A program made the position numbers and the translations under genes. A stretch of DNA of 64,000 bases from NCBI GenBank assembly GCA_963662175.1, contig OY759218.1:25938051-26002050 (forward strand), given 5' to 3'. Positions 42,401 to 50,660 of this stretch are shown here, one piece after another; within the stretch, counting starts at the first letter, position 1; each line of letters starts with the position of its first letter. The notes beneath the pieces are model-generated. The model was not told the DNA's origin and made no database searches. It saw nothing but the letters and a program-made list of their open reading frames with translations. This DNA comes from Aradus depressus (Eukaryota; Arthropoda; Insecta; Hemiptera; Aradidae).

Positions 42401-43806
42401 TTGAAAACTCAGCCTCAAATTTGATTACATAACTTCCCTTAAGATTCGGAACTAAAAATCGGTATGAAATGATTTTGAGAGGGAGTGAGAGTGATCTGTA
42501 CAAAAGTGGCTGGTATAAGAATGTCCTGTGTTTGCCACACATATTTTATTTATTTTCATCCTTTTCAATAAAAAAAAATAACCGGTAATAAAAATATATT
42601 TTTAAATTCGTTTTCATCTACGACAAGCCCCTCCCTCAAACTAATACTGTACGATACCTAGGACTGACATTGGATCGAAGACTGACATGGAATCCTCACA
42701 CACGTCTCACACGAAACACGCTGAACCGTCGACTCAAAATACTCTACGGACTTCTAAATAGACGATCAAAATTAGACATGACACAAAAACGGAACTGTTA
42801 TACTTACTTACTTAGACCATTATGGACATACGGATCACAGATACACGGTTCAGCAAAAACATCCAACATCAAACGAATTCAGGCATTTCAGTCAAAAACC
42901 CTCAGACTGATAACACAGTGCCCCCCATACATAAACAACAGAACACTTCATAACGATCATATGATACACACAGTACCCGACACAATACAAACTACTTACA
43001 TACGTTTTTTTAGAAAACTTTACACACATACAAATCCAGAAATACGTACTTTATCTTCACAACACTTACCACAAAACCCCCCACGAAGGTTGAAGAGGAG
43101 GTGGAACCGCGACTTACTGCCACCTTAATTCCTATTCGTTCTTAATATTTTTTATTTATTTTTTTTACATTATTTTCCTTTACTTTTATCATCTTTCTTA
43201 CCCATTCCATCAAAGTTGTCTTTCAATTCCTTTTTATTTATTTATTTTTTTAATTTTTTTTTTTTTTCCCTTGTCCTTATAATTAATATAAATTTTCGTC
43301 CCGAGGACCTACCACTGGGTGGCCTTCCTCTCACATGCCATTCATGCCAACGTATCCATACCTACCAACATAGATGCTGGTTGTTGCACCCTAGCAACAG
43401 TTGCATCTTTATGGATAAAAGACAAAAAAAAAAAAAATTCGTTGCCATTCGTTACAAAAACATTACTTAGAAATATTTCCTACTTATTCTTAAAATAACG
43501 TTCCGAACGTTCCGTTATTATATTGTATTTTTGACATGACTTACTAGGCGTCTATGTAATATGTCTCTAAGTTAAACCTTGATTACACAACTGTAAATAA
43601 TATAATGTAAACAAAGATACTTACAGTTCTATTCCCCAGGTTCCTGACTCGACAATAGAGAAGAGCTGTTCGTCCAAGAAGAGCTGTCACATTGGTAGAC
43701 ACGGAGGAGTCGAAGTAAGGTCCTCGCAATGAGGGGATTTCCATCTCTATCTCTTGATTTCTCTTAGTTTCCAAATAAAATCCTTCATTTTCTTCATGTT
43801 TTCCCA
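33353..43806 (-). CDS. dpr: Dpr-family two-Ig-domain cell-surface protein, 3' five exons
   Basis: Spliced from 43806-43625, 40379-40169, 37358-37231, 35380-35212 and 33450-33353, with phases agreeing at every junction, giving about 261 residues to a TAA at 33355-33353. Ig domain 1 runs from PYFDSSVSTNVTALLG with CRVRNLG, WIRHRD and DSGVYECQ. Ig domain 2 runs from PVTMIIGGPDLHIN with LTCMVV, WTHNEK, SPRGGVSVITEKGD and DSGSYRCIPSNANP. EKPEAMQRG and a hydrophobic tail (YFTLLLLILYD) follow, as in membrane- or GPI-anchored Dpr proteins. Dpr proteins bind DIP partners and specify neuronal connections. The signal-peptide exon lies upstream (above 43806) and was not found. The exact Dpr paralogue is not resolved. 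No stop or frameshift interrupts the gene. Confidence 0.93.
33461..34360. other. dpr intron, unassigned part
   Basis: No coding or recognised element; AT-rich with a CG-bearing block near 33540-33650. Confidence 0.3.
34366..34892. repeat. foldback-type inverted repeat in dpr intron
   Basis: The arms (about 34366-34605 and 34748-34892) share CTCTCTATCTCAAACCGTC, TATATTTTTTAACTGTTCAAACATCAAAA and TTTTTTCTGCA/TGCAGAAAAAA blocks in inverse order. The left arm has extra sequence. No coding. Flanking TACCGGGTGGTCCACC (about 34290) may belong to the same element. Confidence 0.75.
34975..35088 (+). repeat. direct repeat, copy 1, beside a dpr exon
   Basis: ATTGTCTTATATGA, ACTCCTGATGACGT and TTCCAACAAGTGATTTAC recur at 35645-35745. 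The two copies flank the exon at 35212-35380. Confidence 0.75.
35212..35380 (-). CDS. dpr: dpr exon: end of Ig domain 2
   Basis: The acceptor TATGCTTCAG ends at 35381; 169 nt encode EVNYDSPRGGVSVITEKGDI, TTSYLLIQKA and DSGSYRCIPSNANPLSVYVH, then IMN. Donor AATG|GTATGT. Reading past the donor gives only a few residues and a stop, so a further exon is needed; it is 33353-33450. Confidence 0.95.
35645..35745 (+). repeat. direct repeat, copy 2, beside a dpr exon
   Basis: Diverged second copy of 34975-35088. A family M start (CGGTGAATCCCCGG at about 35457) lies between this copy and the exon. Confidence 0.75.
36677..37010. mobile_element. hAT-type MITE, AATACGAATATATTC-rich
   Basis: The ends CAGGGATGGGCGTATTC (36677) and its complement (ending 37010) extend to about 43 bp inverted repeats. 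Flanks are TTTGAAAG (36669-36676) and TTTGAAAT (37011-37018), an 8-bp target-site duplication with one change, as hAT elements make. The interior is palindromic GAATATATTC-type repeats that give meaningless open frames on both strands. Confidence 0.9.
37036..37190 (+). repeat. RTE-like element tail fragment
   Basis: CCAAGTTTGGCCATCCTTAGTTCAGCCGTTTTCGAGTGATGG is a tail type seen in RTE-mobilised repeats. Its first part also occurs at the window start. Confidence 0.45.
37231..37358 (-). CDS. dpr: dpr exon: start of Ig domain 2
   Basis: The acceptor TATGTTGCAG ends at 37359; 128 nt encode EPVTMIIGGPDLHINYG, STINLTCMVVHSPVPSPSVI and WTHNEK. The donor is AAG|GTTTTA, a poor match to GTRAGT, but it joins in frame to EVNYDSPRGG exactly where Dpr relatives continue. 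Confidence 0.9.
37470..38102. mobile_element. hAT-type MITE with G/C tract ends
   Basis: The ends CAGGGGCGTAGCCAGGA (37470) and TCCTGGCTACGCCCCTG (ending 38102) are inverse copies. ACTTCATC (37462-37469) and ACTTTATC (38103-38110) form an 8-bp target-site duplication with one change. A G tract (about 37495-37509) and a C tract (38071-38082) lie near the ends. It encodes no transposase. A right-end copy lies at 50814-50878. Confidence 0.88.
38111..39054. other. dpr intron, unassigned part
   Basis: A frame at 38545-38862 shows no recognised domain. T-rich low complexity from 38885 to 39050. Nothing else recognised. Confidence 0.35.
39055..39374 (+). mobile_element. LINE 3' end with poly(A) tail
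   Basis: Same 3' UTR as the minus LINE at 4735-5511 (CTTAGGGATTCTTCTATCTTAAT ... CTCCCACACTCAGACTCCGTC), ending GAATAAAAAAAAAAAAA at about 39374. Heavily 5'-truncated; no RT sequence. Confidence 0.7.
39503..39758. mobile_element. MITE with about 30-bp inverted ends
   Basis: GAGTGGTTGACGCGAAAAAGGTTCTAA at 39503 and its complement ending at 39758 are inverse copies. AATT lies directly outside both ends. Non-coding interior with CCTAGAG-like and GCAGCAGTTGG sequence. Superfamily unknown. Confidence 0.7.
40020..40105 (-). repeat. RTE-like repeat fragment
   Basis: The minus strand reads CTAGCTATTTTACCGGCGTTGCC, related to TAGCTGTGGTACTCGGCGTTGCCCGG at 58856. Such GCGTTGCCCGG starts are common in arthropod RTE-derived repeats. 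Confidence 0.5.
40169..40379 (-). CDS. dpr: dpr exon: end of Ig domain 1
   Basis: The acceptor TTTTTTTAG ends at 40380; 211 nt; donor CG|GTGAGT. It encodes VSWIRHRDLNLLTVG, TYTSDDRF, EEWTLQIRFAQIRDSGVYEC and ends MVLTVV. It carries the Ig tryptophan and second cysteine and the DSGVYEC motif. Starts in phase 0 and ends in phase 1. Confidence 0.95.
40665..40930 (-). mobile_element. tRNA-derived SINE, diverged, minus orientation
   Basis: AATTTTGCCTAATC, GGGTAGGGGTC, TAACGTCGCAAAGGCTCGGGATCGCC and GGGATCGAACTC (B box on the other strand) are in the SINE order. About 80 percent similar by eye; an old copy. Confidence 0.7.
40931..41479. other. dpr intron, unassigned part
   Basis: Contains a 19-bp tandem pair (AATTCTTCGTACTTACATACA, about 40967-41010). 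No gene seen. Confidence 0.35.
41480..42450 (+). repeat. family M dispersed repeat interrupted by a foldback element
   Basis: The left part (CGTCGGTGAATCGCCAGCTATGTACTTCCCCAG, 41490-41605) resumes at 42150 with CTTACATAGTGGCTTCTTAATCC and runs to ACATAACTTCCCTTA near 42438. The order matches the uninterrupted copy at 43812. Confidence 0.8.
41606..42149. mobile_element. foldback element with repeated-motif inverted arms
   Basis: The arms of about 150 bp (41606-41780 and 42000-42149) are inverse copies made of CAGATTCCGTACAGCTAAAAAATCTCC direct repeats, followed by GGATCACTGGATTTATACCTGC. CTTACATA flanks it at 41598-41605 and 42150-42157, an exact 8-bp target-site duplication inside family M. 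It encodes nothing. Frames such as PDSVQLKN repeats are translations of the 27-bp motif. Confidence 0.9.
42470..42612 (+). repeat. dispersed repeat R, left part (split by the LINE)
   Basis: GAGAGTGATCTGTACAAAAGTGGC through TTTAAATTCGTT matches 53220-53345. It resumes at 43435. Confidence 0.75.
42613..43128 (+). pseudogene. Jockey-like reverse transcriptase C-terminus
   Basis: Open from the truncation point: NTVRYLGLTLDRRLTWNPHT, then LKILYGLLNRRSKLDMTQKR, LLRPLWTYGSQIHGSA and IQAFQSKTLRLITQCPPYIN, ending RRWNRDLLPP and stop. VRYLGLTLDRRLTW..H and the W(T)YG..I.GSA block are diagnostic of Jockey-clade thumb regions. Frame intact from 42613 to the stop, which together with the short target repeats suggests a fairly recent insertion. 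Cannot act alone since the catalytic domain is absent. Confidence 0.9.
42613..43434 (+). mobile_element. Jockey-like LINE, 5'-truncated, with poly(A)
   Basis: AAATTCGTT occurs at 42604-42612 and 43435-43443 (the first A's may be part of the tail), giving a target-site duplication of 6-9 bp. The related uninterrupted copy at 53215-53400 shows the empty site. The element holds the end of a reverse transcriptase ORF, a 3' UTR of about 300 bp and a poly(A) tail near 43425-43437. Confidence 0.88.
43435..43510 (+). repeat. dispersed repeat R, right part
   Basis: GTTACAAAAACATTACTTAGAAATATTTCCTACTTATTC matches 53360-53402 after the site of LINE insertion. Confidence 0.7.
43625..43806 (-). CDS. dpr: dpr exon: start of Ig domain 1
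   Basis: The acceptor AGTTTCAG ends at 43807, and 182 nt follow with a 2-nt split codon first. It encodes GKHEENEGFYLETKRNQEIE, then PYFDSSVSTNVTALLGRTAL and CRVRNLGNRT with the first Ig cysteine. The donor is ACT|GTAAGT at 43624. A family M repeat begins within about 6 bases of the acceptor and supplies most of the 3' intron end. The residues before PYFD are not conserved family sequence, so the precise exon start is less sure than its end. Confidence 0.85.
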
Positions 43807-43811
43807 CTGAA

Positions 43812-44515
43812 ACTAAAAGTCGGCGGTGAATCACCGGCTATGTACTTCCCCAGCACAAATTAATCAATTACGTTTTAGCTCTCCTTCCAATACCAATCGA
43901 CCTTTTGGGCTAAAATTTAATATTTGACTTACAAAGTGGCTTCTGAATCAGAAGGAAATTTTGTCTATACATTCATTACATCGGCAAGTATTGGGGTATT
44001 TAATCGAAACCCCTTTCTCTGGTTCTCCCCTTCCCTTCAACCCATTTCGCAGATAAATAAAAAGTGCCGTCCTTATAGAGCTTTGAATTTGCAAATGAAA
44101 TTTACATTCACAATTATTAGAGTTTTGTGTTAAGCCTCCTCCCTTCTCTTTGGCTGATTTGGCTGAAAATCAATAGGTGTCGTCCTTACAGGGTTTTGAA
44201 TTTGCATGTGAAATTTCGTGTCAATACATTCATTACACGGGCAGTTATTAGAGTTCTTGTGTTAAGCCTTCCCCAAACCCCCCTCCTCCTCCCTTTATAG
44301 GTGTCGTCGATAGAGGGTTTTGGATACACCTATAAAATTTCTTGTCGATACAATCATTTTATCGGGAGTTATCGTGTTCACAGACACACACAACTTTTTT
44401 TTCGTTTTTGGAATCAAGAGGTCAGGAAACATGAAATTCCGTTGAAAACTCCGCATCGAATTTTTGACCGACTACATAACTTCTATACTTCGTATAGCTG
44501 GGGAAATAAAAATCG
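43812..44515 (+). repeat. family M dispersed repeat, longest uninterrupted copy
   Basis: Runs from GTCGGCGGTGAATCACCGGCTATGTACTTCCCCAGC to ACTTCGTATAGCTGGGGAAATA. The end GCTGGGGAA is an inverse of the TTCCCCAGC near the start, giving short inverted termini. The interior has two or three related modules (CATTCATTACATCGGCAAG, CATTCATTACACGGGCAG, CAATCATTTTATCGGGAG), so the family may have grown by internal duplication. No ORF. It begins within 6 bases of a dpr splice acceptor. Confidence 0.85.
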
Positions 44516-45857
44516 ATATGGAGAACCATACATGAATTTCATGTTTTAAAATCATTGTTATTAAGGACAATTAATAATAGGTATTAATTAATGCGAAATA
44601 TTTCTTTCGGAACTGATAAAATTTAAGTAATTTGCTACATTGCACATATTTCCAAAACGCATATCCTATTAGCACTAAAATCAATAGGCCGAGTCTTCAC
44701 CGTTTCTTTTTTTTTTTTTTTTACGTGGGTCGGTGAAAATCTCATAGACACCTGGAGCCTCCGTAGCTCCGAGGTAGTGTGGGACTCTAACTCCACTAAA
44801 AACACCTCCCTTGCAACAACTGAGCGGGCCCAACAAGTTGCTCTTCTTTCATATTATGATCTTGTTTTGTGAGGTGAGGCCCATTGGCCTGTCCCCAGGT
44901 TTAATTAACTTTATTTTTCTCTTTTAGAGTTCTATAGAATTACATTAGTACAGAATTACATAAGAGTTACATTATTGCTATTGCGACACTAAATCTTGCG
45001 GCTTCATTCTTTTAAGTCGCCTAACAGAGCGCGGAACTTCGTCTTTCACATGGCGCATTTTCGGATTTACATGTGTCTGAATTCTTTTGTCGTGGTTGTC
45101 TGCATATTTGGTCACAATTTCACTGACATATTTTACACGTCTTCACCGTGACGAACATTTTATAAAAAGAAAATTTGAAATCGGTACATTTTTGCAGAAG
45201 TTATCGTGAAAGAAAAGAAAATTCCACACACACCCGCATAGCCAAAGCCGCCATTGCGGAAAACTACACGTTTCTTCTACCCCATCACCAGACTTCAACT
45301 GCTTTACGCGAATATGAACTTAAACATCAGAACTAGCTTATAACATACATAAACCGGTAAAACATAAATGGTCGGCACACAACAAAGCAACGACAACTAA
45401 CTTCTAATGAATGATAAATTAAAATTAAAAAAACTAAATTGAAACCAATAAAAATATATGTACATATTAGACTTGTTAAATACTTCAACCCAGAAACAGC
45501 GGATCATTACTAGCGATCCTAGAGGTCTTCCCAGGAGAAAAAAACATGGCATTTTGGGGCATTAAATCGTCTTTAAAAATACCTTCTAGCTTTATTATAG
45601 CCAAAAACTATAGGGTTCTGTCCGAGGGTCTAATAGAAAATTATGCAAATTTGTGAAAATCTGAAAATCTTATGGATCTATTTATTTATTTATACTTTTT
45701 TATTTATATATTTTTTTATTTATTCATTTAAATTTTTTTAGGTTTAGTTATTTTTATTTATTCATTTATATTTGAATAATAATTATTTTATTTTTTTATT
45801 TATTTATTATAGTTTTAAATTTTTTTTTTTTCTTTTCTATATCCCGCACATTGGGAC
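44516..45857. other. unassigned DNA
   Basis: No gene recognised. The interval 44725-45310 is less AT-rich, with no coherent frame. T-rich low complexity occurs at 45680-45835. Confidence 0.35.
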
Positions 45858-45891
45858 CTGATGAAGGGACGTAAAAACGTCCCGAAACGTT
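45858..45891 (+). ncRNA. hammerhead-ribozyme-like motif, strongest helix II
   Basis: CTGATGA (45858-45864), one A, then a perfect 7-bp helix II GGGACGT/ACGTCCC with an AAAA loop, GAAA at 45884-45887, helix III ACGT and T at 45891. Helix I is short (AC with GT). The perfect helix II with a sequence different from the other copies argues for selection on structure in the element's history. Confidence 0.6.
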
Positions 45892-46222
45892 GTGATAGAC
45901 TTCCGGAAGAGTTTTAAAAATAGTTATCTTAATTTTTAATAAATTGAAAAAGAATCCACTTATTAAAAATGTATCTATGTATTAATATTAATATTTTTTG
46001 TACTCATATAGTTTTAAGTATTTATTTATTCAGTTTTTATTCATTTCATTTTACTTTTTTTAATAGTTTTGTTATTACTAATCATACGTGTGTTAGACTA
46101 TCTTATTAGTTATAAATCTAATTTATTAGTTATCTTAATGTACAAATTCTTTTGACGTATCCTACTGCCATGTATTGGTTTAACGGAAATAAAATTATTA
46201 TTATTATTATTATTATTATTAT
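45858..46222 (+). mobile_element. Penelope-like 3' region: hammerhead-like motif to (ATT)n tail
   Basis: Starts with the best hammerhead-like motif of the window and ends CATGTATTGGTTTAACGGAAATAAAATTATT(ATT)n at about 46222. Same architecture as 17240-17530, though most of the sequence between has diverged. Confidence 0.6.
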
Positions 46223-47139
46223 AAGCAGTTATAAACAAACCAACAAACTCAGAGTTGCGACGAAAAACACGGGGTGCACGCAATTATTTTTTTTTTTTTT
46301 ATCAAATTCAGTAATTATATAATTTAAGTCAAAATATTACTGGTTATGCGAATGCGGCTACATATACTTATACTTAATTATAATTATCCTTTCAAAAATA
46401 CCTGTCATAGTTGTAATGATGAAGTAAATCCCTATACGAGAAATATCCATTGTAAATGGTGACCCTTTGCGGCAAAAGTGTGTTTCATTGCGTTCAATAT
46501 ACTAAGGATCGAAATTTTTCCAACAATTATTTGCTATAATCGAAATAATGTAAACTGAGCAAAAACGTCGACACATAATCATATGAAAACCCAATGTAGT
46601 TATAATGAAAGGATATAAACAGGTTAGGGGCTGGGGGCGGGGTGTGGTCTGAAGGGGTGAATCTGAATTCTGCGCACCCCTCTAGCAATACACACGATAT
46701 ATCGACTTTGTTAAACTAAAATGGCCGCATATCGATATACTCACTAATACCTACATATTATCATATACACACAGTCCTGACGTCCTTTCACTTCATATTT
46801 GAGTTAGGACGCTTTAGAAATGCGGTGAAAAGGCCTGAGAACCTGATGCTCAGAATGTGGATGGTGAGGAATATGGTGAAGCAAATATTGAACAGATTAG
46901 TTATACAATAGCTCATTTGGCTTCTCTTCTCAGAGTGTTCCGCAACAAAGAGTTTTGCATCTTTCTGCTTAGGGACATCTCTCCAGAACTCTCTCAAGGT
47001 CCAGGACAGTACCTACTCGTTTCTGTCTTGTATTGATACTTGTAATTTTTTTATTGAAGTTGAAAACTGGTGTCATTTTGATACTTAACATTTTTTGCAG
47101 AGATATTATGAAACACTTAGGTAATAAAAAGTATTCGGC
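46223..47139. other. unassigned DNA
   Basis: A minus-strand frame at 46788-46997 has a hydrophobic stretch (MSYCITNLFNICFTIFLTIH) but no support as an exon. Nothing else recognised. Confidence 0.35.
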
Positions 47140-47348
47140 TGAAAAACAATAGGTGTCGTCGTTAAAGGGATTCACATATAAAATTTCGTGTCGATACATT
47201 CATTCTATCGGCAGTTATCGTGTTCACAGGCACACACAGAATTTTTTTTCATATTTGGTATCTAGAGGTCGGAAAACATGAAATTCCGTTGAAAACTCCG
47301 CATGGAAGTTTTGATCGATTACATTCCTCTAAACTTCATATAGACATT
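47140..47348 (+). repeat. family M fragment
   Basis: GGCTGAAAAACAATAGGTGTCGTC, TATAAAATTTCGTGTCGATACATTC and the later family blocks, ending near ACTTCATATAG. Confidence 0.7.
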
Positions 47349-47500
47349 CCTTTCGGACGTTGTTTCACGTTGTCTTCTCCAGCTATATGAAGTATAGAGG
47401 AAGTCATGTAATCGATCAAAACTTCCATGCGGAGTTTTCAACGGAATTTAATGTTTTCCGACCTCTAGATTCCAAATAAGAAAAAAAAATTCTTTGTCCA
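47228..47500. repeat. family M tail-to-tail palindrome
   Basis: The arms of about 115 bp (47228-47348 and 47383-47500) are inverse copies of the family M 3' end (GAAATTCCGTTGAAAACTCCGCATGGAAG and its inverse), separated by about 34 bp. Confidence 0.85.
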
Positions 47501-47674
47501 GCGTTCCTAAGTACGTACTAACTGTGGTGTCCCGTGGTCATAATCACATAATACCTGGGTGACCAGTGTCTCACGGAAATACTAGCTGTGGCCACCAGCG
47601 CTGCAAAGCACTCACTAAATTGGGTGTCCGCCGGTGTAAGGCAACATACCATTAAAAAAATAAATAAAACGTAT

Positions 47675-47785
47675 GTTTTTTAAAAAAATATTGTCTATTT
47701 CACAAATATATATAATATAATATGGTAGCAATACCGAAAGTACTCCCATATTATATATATTTGTGAAATAGACATTATTTTTTTC
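47675..47785. repeat. short palindrome with truncated hammerhead-like motif
   Basis: ATTGTCTATTTCACAAATATATATAATAT and its inverse flank GGTAGCAATACCGAAAGTACTCCC. The CTGAAGA box is missing, so no ribozyme is possible. It belongs to the same family as 30757-30929. Confidence 0.7.
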
Positions 47786-48146
47786 TCTTTACTTTTTATT
47801 AGTGCTATTTTGCTTTAAAGTCTTTAAAAGTGTTTCAATATTTATGTACTGTTGATTATACTTGGAGACTAGGGGCCCCGAAGCACATGCTTGTTGTGCT
47901 TCTCTGTTAATCCACCACTCCTGGGCGTAGTTATCTCACCCTGGTGTTGGTGTAAAAATCCTTACAGGTCTCCAATTATACGGAAGAAAGTCCAGGGCCA
48001 AACGTGCCCTGAAAAGTCAACAGAGGGGACTTGCAATGTTCCTGAAGAAGATGCGGTTGGACCTCATCTGTTCATGCGACTTGATAGTCCATTCTAGTTT
48101 ACTCCAATTTATGACTCTAGAGGCGAGCTGCCAGTCGTCTTGTCTC
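47786..48146. other. unassigned DNA
   Basis: No gene recognised. Confidence 0.3.
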
Positions 48147-48325
48147 TGGGTCTGATGTCAGGTACTCGTTAAAGACCCCCTACCCCAGGTAACAAAATCT
48201 GAGTAGGCAAAACTTTGGGACTACCACAGTAGAGTCGTGCTCATGTTCACCATAGCGACGAAAGGGCGCTCTGGTAGTAGACGATATGACCTCATAGTTA
48301 CAATTCGGGCATGAAACGCAATAAC
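48147..48325 (+). mobile_element. tRNA-derived SINE, 3' part
   Basis: TGATGTCAGGTACTCGTTAAAGACCCC through GTAGTAGACGATATGACCTC and GGGCATGAAACGCAA; a diverged 5'-truncated copy. Confidence 0.8.
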
Positions 48326-49389
48326 TATCTAACTAACCAAACAAAACAAATATCATTTGCTATTAATGACCTATTTATAGGGAGATTATAAGCAAAATAA
48401 TATTAATAATTGATTATCAGTGTTTTGGGATTACCCGACGTCGCCTGGCCCCAATTACCTCGTATAATGTAGGTTCTATTATTTATAGATATACGTATAT
48501 ACAATGCAAAAATTTGAACAACTCCTCAAATCGTGATCAGGAGACTATGAATGAAAATATGATGGTATATCTTGGTATATATAGCTTCAGTATATCTTGC
48601 CGACCGAGCACACAAGCTAAATTCTTCTGAGAGAGGGGGATGAGTTGGAAAAATATCGATGGTTGGTACTATCGATAGCCTCGATAATATCGAAAGTGGC
48701 TATCAAAAGTGGGGGTTGCTACTATTTCAAATAAATGCTAAGAAAAAATGTGAATTAATCAATCAGAAAGACAAATGCGCATTTTTACCAATTTTTATTA
48801 TTTTGTCGAATCTTATATTGCATTCTAAGAGTCATATTACTCCATTTATATATGTCATATATATATATTTTTTTTTTTTATATTATATTATTAATTTACT
48901 TTTTTTTTCATGTTTGGTTATGGGGAGTGGGTTCAGAAGGTGTGACACTTGATGGGAGGGGTCAAAAAGGTTCAAAAATTGCGTTACGTAATTTATGAAT
49001 GACCCCTTACACGCTCAAGCTCAGGAGTGACACTATACATACTAATTTAGTTACTGTCGCCATTATCGATAGTTGTCCACCCTAGGTGAAGGCATGGCTC
49101 TAATCGTGGGTGGGGCCCTCCAGGACGTTGGCCCCTCGCAATTGTAACTAGGGCCCCTGAGCGAATTAGGGAGTCGATTTTCTATAAAAGTGGAAATGGA
49201 GCGAAATCGGAGAGCATGGGTCCGTTATTTTATCAGTGATCCGGGACCTTTTATGAACATGTCTTGTGGTGGATGCTAACACTGGGTCAACGGTTTCATT
49301 GGTGACGCTCATATATTGGACTGTCGCTCAGTTAGATGAAGTAGATCGGCAGTTTCAGCTCAGAAGAAAGACCATGTTCACTTACAAAG
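48326..49389. other. unassigned DNA
   Basis: No gene recognised. AT-rich stretch at 48860-48900. Confidence 0.3.
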
Positions 49390-50535
49390 GGACCTTACAG
49401 TCTGTGGGTCGCCGATTTCAATGAAAATTGTTTTCGTGTTTCTACATCGAAAAATAGTAGTTACGTGTCCGAGCGTTCATGCCAATGGGCCTTCTAAGCA
49501 AAGAAAAAAAAATAAAGGTGTGAAAATGGCCAAAAATTGCGTTCACAAAGCTGCCACTGCTCCTAGCTCCCTCAATCAATTTCAATGAAATTTTCAGGGA
49601 TGTATATATATCAAAAAATATTAGACACGTGTATAGGAGTTTGTCCAAATTAATCCCAGGAATATTTGACCTTCTGCAGGTTCGTGTCTAATAAGTCAAT
49701 CCTTTTACACTTCTACAGATCAAAATATTTTTTTCCGTAGTTCTCTCTAATCATTCCATCCTTTATTATTGTTTATTTGTTGTGAATTATTTGCAGAAAG
49801 ATTTTACTGCCATTTGACCTCTAACAATAAGTCTCCTCAAAGATAAAAATTAGGGTATTTTTTAGTAGTTTTGAAATATTAGGAAATTGCCTTCTAACAA
49901 TAAATAAAAATTGGAAATTTTGTATTGATTCATTTTATTCCACATGGAGTTTCTTGGTTTGCAGAAACCGAATGTATATAAGAATTTATTGGTTCAATAT
50001 AACAATAAGTTTTCTTTTTACATTCAAATCGTTATCGCTCGAAAATCAGGTTTAAGAGAAAACGCCATTTTTGAAAACAAGTTTTTTGAGCTGAGAAATT
50101 AAAGTTTGAAAACCATTTATCGATCATACATCCTATATATATATAATACATCCCAGGGGCGATAATATCCAAAGCAGTTGTTCGCCCCAAATAAACCAAC
50201 CAACAAACCATCCTGTAGTTGAATTTTAGCATTCCATAGAGTAAACCCTCATATTGAATATTTTATTCTGGGCATCCTGGGGTTAATTTGGACAAACCCC
50301 TTGTACATTAAAAATAAAATTGATTATGTACAAACATACCTGAATATTTCATTGGAATTGATAAAGAGAGCTAGGAGCAGTGGCAGCTTTGTAAACGCAA
50401 TTTTTGTCCATTTTTCTTTCCTCTGAAGGCCCGTTGGCACGAACGCTCGGACACATAACTACTATTTTTCGATGTAGAAACACGAGAAAAAGTTTCATTG
50501 AAATCGGTGACCCACACACTGTAAGGTCCCCTTGT
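49390..50535. repeat. large inverted repeat, arms about 280 bp
   Basis: The left arm (about 49390-49690) and right arm (about 50275-50535) share CAGTCTGTGGGTCGCCGATTTCAATGAAA, TCGAAAAATAGTAGTTACGTGTCCGAGCG, GCTGCCACTGCTCCTAGCTC and AATTTGGACAAAC blocks in inverse orientation. A SINE sits at the outer edge of the right arm. No coding. Possibly a foldback DNA element. Confidence 0.8.
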
Positions 50536-50660
50536 TTTTTTTTTTTTTTCTTTTGTCTACGAAAAAAACCTTCTCCCGGACGGGATTCGAACCCGCAAAC
50601 CATGGTGAGACCATGCGAACAAAGCCCTACGCTCTAGCCCACACGGCCACCATGGCTCCC
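50535..50660 (-). mobile_element. second tRNA-derived SINE family, minus orientation
   Basis: The head GGGAGCCATGGTGGCCGTGTG and B box GGGTTCGAATCCC are on the minus strand, with an A tail (T's at 50535-50549). AAGGTCCCCTTG at 50523-50534 and 50661-50672 is an exact 12-bp target-site duplication. Shares its head with 32718-32922 but has a shorter body. Confidence 0.9.

Noticed and set aside
46788..46997. Possible dpr signal-peptide exon (minus strand, MSYCITNLFNICFTIFLTIH)
   Set aside because: Candidate donors give the wrong phase for joining 43806-43625 or are very weak, and the sequence does not resemble known Dpr N-termini. Left unassigned.
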